DNA of 52,516 nucleotides from Desulfobacter latus (lineage in GTDB: Bacteria > Desulfobacterota > Desulfobacteria > Desulfobacterales > Desulfobacteraceae). The DNA lies in contig NZ_JACADJ010000022.1 in assembly GCF_013389365.1 (NCBI RefSeq), positions 1 to 52,516 on the forward strand, read 5' to 3'. Position 1 is the first letter of the stretch; each line of letters begins with the position of its first letter. The position numbers were made by a program, and so were the translations under genes. A model generated the notes under the pieces. The model saw only the letters and a program-made list of their open reading frames with translations, was not told the DNA's origin and ran no database searches. This document shows positions 48,169 through 52,516 of the stretch, piece after piece.

Positions 48169-50220
48169 GTCCCATTTTTTTAATATTTTCAAAAGATCTG
48201 CCATCATGAAGGGTTTTGTCAAAAAATCGTCCATGCCCGCATCCCGGCAATTCTCCTGTTCATCCGCCATGGCATGGGCGGTGATGGCGATGATGGGGGT
48301 ATGGATGCCAAGGGTTTCTTCATGTTTTCTGATTTTCCGGGTGGCCTGATAACCGTCCATTTTCGGCATCTGGCAGTCCATGAGGATGATGTCCGGTTTT
48401 AAAGAAATAAATTTATCTACGGCATCAACACCCGTGTCTGCAATATCGACCCTGCATCCAAATTTTTTGAGCATGGCTGAAAAAACATCCTGATTGGTGA
48501 TATTATCTTCGGCCACCAGCACATGAAGATTGATCTTATCCGTCTTTGGGGTCCGGGGACGTGCGGCCAAAGAAATTTCGTTCACATCTTGTTCTGCCTG
48601 TCGCAAAGGAAGAACAAAAGAGAATATGCTTCCCTGTCCCGGTTTGCTGATGCACCGGATGGTGCCTTCCATAAGTGACACCAGGTTTGATGAAATGGCA
48701 AGGCCGAGTCCGGTGCCTCCATATTTGCGTGTAAAAGAGGTGTCTGTCTGGGAAAATGCTGTAAATAAAAATTGTTGCTTTTCAGGTGGAATACCGATAC
48801 CGGTATCTTTTATGGCGATGGTCAGGTCAACCCGGCCTCTCCGGCTTCCAATGCCTTTAAATTCACGCGCCCTATGCAGAGATGTAGAAACCATGATGGT
48901 TACCCCGCCTTTTTCTGTAAATTTTATGGCATTGCCCACAAGATTGATCAGCACCTGTCTGATTCTTGTCGGGTCTCCCAACAGGAAAAGGTGTGTTCCT
49001 TTTTGGATATCAACGGTTAGATTAAGGTTTTTATCCTTGGCCACAGGCATCAAAAGTGATGTGATGTCCGTCAACAGGCTGCCTAAATCAAAGGCAATGG
49101 ATTCAACTTCAAGTTTGCCCGCTTCAATTTTAGAAAAATCTAAAATATCATTGATGATTGCAAGCAGGGCATGGGAAGATTTTTGAATATTGATTGCAAA
49201 TGTTTCCTGGTCACTGGAAAGTTTGGACGAAAGCAATATTTCCGTCATACCGATAATGCCGTTCATGGGCGTTCTGATTTCATGGCTCATGTTGGCAAGG
49301 AACCGGGATTTTACCTGGCTTGCTTCTTCTGCTTTTTTCTGGGCCTTTTCCAGATGAATGACCGTGGATTCGAGTTCTTCCTTGGCCTGGGTCAGGTCCA
49401 AGGTTCTTTGTTTGACCCTGGATTCAAGGGTTGAACTGTATGAATTCAGGGCTTCGTCCCTGGCCTGGATCTCTTCGATCATCTGGTTAAACTGCTCCAC
49501 AAGTACACCGAACTCATCGTTGCTGCATTTTTTTACCCTGACCTGATAATCTTTTTTCCGGGTGACTTGCCTCATGGAATCAATAACATCAAATAATGGT
49601 CGGGTGAAGATGGATTGCATTTTGGAAGACAGAATCAGGACCACTGCTAAAGAGATGATGACAATGCCCGCAACAATCAGATAATAGGCAAACAGTCTTT
49701 TTTTCTGTTGCTGCATATCATCAATCAGGTGAATGGCACCTAAAAAATTGTCTTTAAAATTGACCGGCAGGATCACATGTGCATGGCCGTTTGTGAAGCC
49801 GCTGAGACTTTTCTGGGCGGCAGTCATTTCAATTGGGGACAGACCCGGCTTGCATACCTGTCTGACTTCATGCGCCAGGGTGTTAATGGAAATGCCACCC
49901 CTTGAAAAATCAGCGTAAATTGTGCCATGGGGGTCGTAAAGAACCGCGCCGATAATGCCCTGTTTTGCAGAAAGAGCGCTTAGATCTTCCAATGCCGCAT
50001 TCCGGTCATTGAACATCATGGCAACCGAAGCGTTCAGCGCGATCAGGTTGGCCATGGATACAAGTTCATCAACCAGATTTTTTCTGGCATTATAGGTTTC
50101 ATAGGTCACCATGGAAGCGGCCATCATAAAAAGGGCCAGCAATGCCGTAAATCCAAAGGTCAGGAACAGTTTTGTCCTGATGGAAACGGCGCTATGGTTT
50201 AATTGTTTTTTGGGTTTCAT
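48151..50220 (-). CDS. CHASE8 hybrid sensor histidine kinase
   Basis: The protein has 689 residues. In order: a membrane helix (17-38), a periplasmic CHASE8 sensor (about 40-170), a second helix (178-199), HAMP (200-255), a coiled coil, HisKA with His313 in [11 protein letters not shown], HATPase_c (about 415-540; NLVGNAIKF and GTGLGL) and a C-terminal receiver (565-685) with Asp615 in [10 protein letters not shown] and Lys669. CHASE8 is the domain of YfiN that YfiR binds. Here YfiR is encoded directly upstream (4-bp ATGA overlap) but the output is a phosphorelay, not a GGDEF domain. The next relay partner is not in this window. The dispersed element forms its C-terminus. Confidence 0.92.
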   Translation of the reverse strand: MKPKKQLNHSAVSIRTKLFLTFGFTALLALFMMAASMVTYETYNARKNLVDELVSMANLIALNASVAMMFNDRNAALEDLSALSAKQGIIGAVLYDPHGTIYADFSRGGISINTLAHEVRQVCKPGLSPIEMTAAQKSLSGFTNGHAHVILPVNFKDNFLGAIHLIDDMQQQKKRLFAYYLIVAGIVIISLAVVLILSSKMQSIFTRPLFDVIDSMRQVTRKKDYQVRVKKCSNDEFGVLVEQFNQMIEEIQARDEALNSYSSTLESRVKQRTLDLTQAKEELESTVIHLEKAQKKAEEASQVKSRFLANMSHEIRTPMNGIIGMTEILLSSKLSSDQETFAINIQKSSHALLAIINDILDFSKIEAGKLEVESIAFDLGSLLTDITSLLMPVAKDKNLNLTVDIQKGTHLFLLGDPTRIRQVLINLVGNAIKFTEKGGVTIMVSTSLHRAREFKGIGSRRGRVDLTIAIKDTGIGIPPEKQQFLFTAFSQTDTSFTRKYGGTGLGLAISSNLVSLMEGTIRCISKPGQGSIFSFVLPLRQAEQDVNEISLAARPRTPKTDKINLHVLVAEDNITNQDVFSAMLKKFGCRVDIADTGVDAVDKFISLKPDIILMDCQMPKMDGYQATRKIRKHEETLGIHTPIIAITAHAMADEQENCRDAGMDDFLTKPFMMADLLKILKKWDFRNGS

Positions 50221-50807
50221 TCTTTTTCATTTACGATGACAGCCAGTTTAAGCAGCCTGGAACTGAATTTGAGCTGATGTGCCTCGGCTTCTTTCATATT
50301 GACTTCAAAATGGAGTTGATCATTTTTTGTGAAGAATTGAATGATGCCTCCGGCCCGGCTGAAATTTTTGTCTTCACCAATCGTGAGAACCGGTCTGTTC
50401 CCAATACTGCTTAAAACTTCCAAGACCTGCGCCAAGCGTATATGCCTGCTGATGAATATAATATGACTTTTTGCCAGCGTTTTTTTATAATTGTCGGCTT
50501 TGGGGTCAGAGTAAGAGTATTGGATGGATATGCGGCGTCCGGTACTGATTTTTCCATCAATGCTCTGAAAAGATTCTTTAAGATATTCATCGCCGAACAC
50601 CACCAGTTTAAAATCTTCCCCGTCACTGTCAAATGCAGTTTGGGGCCATTGAATGAGTTTGGTAAAATTATAAATAAAGGCTGCTTTGACTCTATACTCT
50701 TCAAGGTTTTGCGATTGAACTGTTCCTGTGGCAATAATACATAGCAGAATCTGGCAGATACAGGCCTGGATGAATAATTTTATTATTTTATACGTTAAAG
50801 GTTGCAT
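50217..50807 (-). CDS. YfiR-family periplasmic protein
   Basis: The protein has 196 residues with an N-terminal signal peptide (cleavage near TVQS-QNLE) and a DUF4154/YfiR domain. Landmarks are [35 protein letters not shown], and VLTIGED with GGIIQFF. In Pseudomonas, YfiR represses the YfiN cyclase through its CHASE8-like domain in response to redox or envelope cues. Here it should gate the CHASE8 kinase. The start has AAGGT just upstream. Start and stop are coupled to the neighbouring TonB receptor and kinase genes. Confidence 0.88.
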   Translation of the reverse strand: MQPLTYKIIKLFIQACICQILLCIIATGTVQSQNLEEYRVKAAFIYNFTKLIQWPQTAFDSDGEDFKLVVFGDEYLKESFQSIDGKISTGRRISIQYSYSDPKADNYKKTLAKSHIIFISRHIRLAQVLEVLSSIGNRPVLTIGEDKNFSRAGGIIQFFTKNDQLHFEVNMKEAEAHQLKFSSRLLKLAVIVNEKE

Positions 50808-50845
50808 CTACCTTGTTTTTTTTGCCATGGAGAATACAGCATCAT

Positions 50846-52266
50846 TCAGAATTTATAGGTCAGGCCGGCATAGGCGCTACGGGGGACTTCCACAGGATGG
50901 CTGAATGCTTCCTGGACAAACTCAAGATGCCTGTCCTGGAGCAGGTTCTGCCCGGTCAGAAAAAATTCCAGATCCGGCCGAATCCACCATCCCAGGCGCA
51001 GGTCCAGGGTTGCGTAATCGTCAATTTCATAGATGACGGTTTCAGAAAAGGCGTAAGTTGCATTTGTTTTGCCCACATATCTAAACCAGGCGTCCAGGGT
51101 CAGGTTTTCCGTCAAATCAAACCGGCTCTTCAAGGATACCAGATGTTTTGTAAATCCAAAGTCGATTTCAAAATTGTGGTCATTGTCATAATCATGGTAT
51201 GCCAGTGAATAGGCCAGGGTCCATTTGACTTTCCTGCCTGTGGCCAGATCCACGGCAATCTCTGCTCCCCAGGACCGGGCATTGGACATGTTGCTTAGCA
51301 CAATGTCCTGGACAAGTACTTGGCTATCGGCGTCAAAATAGGCGGAATCCTGCGGTGTATATATCCTTAGATTTTCATAATCATTAAAAAACAGTGCCAG
51401 ATCAATGGAAAGGTTTTGTTGCGGAATAAACCGGTATCCTGCTTCCCAGGCCCATAGTGTTTCTGCCATTTGATCCTCATTATTTACGAATCTGCTATAC
51501 AACGGGTTGCCGGCGATATCTGTTCCTGAGAGATAGACCATGGCATTGGCCTCTACCCGGGAGGGAATCCGGGTGGCCCGGGAAATGGCCGTCCATAATC
51601 TGTGGTGTTTACCAGGTGCCCACAACAGCCTTGTGGAGGGCTGAATTTCAAGGCCGGTATAATCGTTGTGATCAAATTTTGAACCAAAGGTCAGTTTGAT
51701 TTTATCCTCAAGTAAAGATATCTCATCCTGGATAAAGGCCGAGTACAGCAGGTCATTTGTGCTGACCGGATCCATAAACGCAACTTTTGAGCCTGAATAA
51801 TCATCATGTGAATGACGCAGCCTAAGTCCCCAGATAATATCGTTCCCAAAACCGACTCCAAAGCGGTGCTGGAATTCCACATCAACGTTGTGCCGGTCTT
51901 CGTTGAGGATATCCTCGGAACGTTGCATGCCATCGTAATACATCTGCACAAACATTTCCGATGAACCGGAAAGGATTTTTGTCCACCGGCCGATAATATT
52001 GCCCCCGGATACATCGGTTTTTACGGGAAATTCATCCATGTATGGTGACGCCTGACTGTAAAGATAGAGATCTTGATGGATACGACCATCGTAGAAATCT
52101 CCTTGGAGAGTTAAATTGTCAGCCAAAGATAATTGGGTATCCATGCGAAAACCGGCCTGATTGATCTGCCAGTCATCCCCTGCATTTTCTCCGGAAAGAC
52201 GCTGAAAATTTTCTATAGCGTGGTGTTTGGCATAAATCCGCCAAAATTTGTCTTTACCCATGGCGC
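50846..52266 (-). CDS. TonB-dependent receptor, downstream exon (gene interrupted by group II intron)
   Basis: The frame encodes the C-terminal ~470 residues of an outer-membrane beta-barrel. It ends with aromatic Phe (YAGLTYKF), as outer-membrane proteins do, and has alternating strands such as GDDWQINQAGFRMD. The plug domain and signal peptide are missing. Directly upstream lies the 3' end of a group II intron at about 52267. The first residues after the junction (GKDKFWRIYAKHH) match the middle of such receptors, so the ATG at 52261 is internal, not a real start. If the intron splices, a full receptor may be made; its 5' exon is outside the window. The substrate is unknown. It shares an operon with YfiR and the kinase. 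Confidence 0.85.
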
Positions 52267-52516
52267 ATCGGGTCAGAGGGAGTCCATTGACTCCCGTCTG
52301 CCCACAGAACCGTGCGTACGGGTCCGTACACGGCTCCTCATGTGACTTTTATCCATTGACGAAGGCTAAACCAATGCTTCATCTTGTCGGTTGATCTTAT
52401 CACCTGCCCTAATCCGTTGATAAACCAGCGATTAGGGTAGGCTCTATGTAGGGCGTATGTCCAGGATGTGGCCCATCTTCCTTTGTTTGAAAAGGCGGTT
52501 GAACTCGCCGATCGCT
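52267..52516 (-). mobile_element. Group II intron, 3' part
   Basis: Read leftward, the sequence has the maturase gene tail, then domain V (52336-52307). Domain V has GAGCCGTGTACG and CGTACGCACGGTTC as its two arms around a GACC-type tetraloop, short as in group IIC-like introns. A domain VI-like hairpin (GGGAGTC with GACTCCC) comes next, and the intron ends near CCGAT. The intron is cut by the right edge of the window. It sits inside the TonB receptor gene in the same orientation, so splicing could restore the gene. The exact 3' splice point (52267 or a few bases away) is inferred. Confidence 0.88.
52338..52516 (-). CDS. Group II intron reverse transcriptase/maturase, C-terminal part
   Basis: The frame runs off the right edge and ends with TGA at 52338. 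The visible 58 residues include GRWATSWTYALHRAYPNRWF and end HWFSLRQWIKVT. A tract like GRW...SxxxALxRAxPNxxF is typical of maturase tails encoded just before domain V. The catalytic reverse transcriptase domain lies outside the window. Confidence 0.75.
   Translation of the reverse strand, partial: RSASSTAFSNKGRWATSWTYALHRAYPNRWFINGLGQVIRSTDKMKHWFSLRQWIKVT

Overview
The window looks like chromosomal DNA of a sulfate-reducing deltaproteobacterium of the Desulfobacterales (Desulfobacteraceae-like). This is inferred from the hisC-cmk-rpsA-sppA order, the abundance of lipoproteins, the YfiR/CHASE8 pair, the NIL-ferredoxin gene and protein flavour. No rRNA or tRNA gene was seen to settle the species.

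Layout. (1) 1-3.6 kb: a repeat-rich gene-poor stretch, then a membrane-anchored cohesin-domain protein and a secreted cohesin/dockerin-like protein. (2) 3.6-12.6 kb: two tandemly duplicated TPR-CHAT (caspase-like) proteases downstream of a large unrecognised zinc-ribbon protein. A 3.9-kb duplication made this arrangement; it left an internally deleted pseudogene between the proteases and a second relic near 0.7 kb. (3) 12.6-16.1 kb: a cell-surface cluster with a CsgG/HfaB-like outer-membrane lipoprotein, two small secreted proteins sharing an Asn/Gly turn repeat, another lipoprotein, and a trypsin-like lipoprotein protease. All genes in (1)-(3) read leftward. A conserved ~110-bp upstream element is shared by the dockerin gene and the CsgG-like cluster, which suggests common control. 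(4) 16.4-32.6 kb: mostly housekeeping genes: fetAB, hisC, cmk, rpsA, sppA, a RelBE/StbDE-like toxin-antitoxin pair beside a dead antitoxin, a YciO/Sua5-type protein, pfkA, guaB, dnaE, a BON lipoprotein and a TerB-DnaJ protein.

(5) 32.7-44.9 kb: a six-gene leftward defence-type island. In transcription order it holds a SNF2 helicase with DUF3883, an SMC/RecF-like ATPase with a frameshifted C-terminus, a DUF1156 DNA methyltransferase, a second SMC/RecF-like ATPase, a small PD-(D/E)XK nuclease candidate and a DUF499 ATPase. (6) 45.0-47.9 kb: a tRNA-thiolation operon (NIL-ferredoxin, mnmA, mtaB). (7) 48.1-52.5 kb: a TonB-receptor, YfiR and CHASE8 hybrid-kinase operon, whose receptor gene is split by a group II intron that runs off the right edge.

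The most unusual parts are the duplicated TPR-CHAT/zinc-ribbon locus, its abutment to a CsgG-type surface-fibre cluster, and the shared upstream element. Three copies of a ~110-bp palindromic element and two copies of another palindrome are dispersed through the window.
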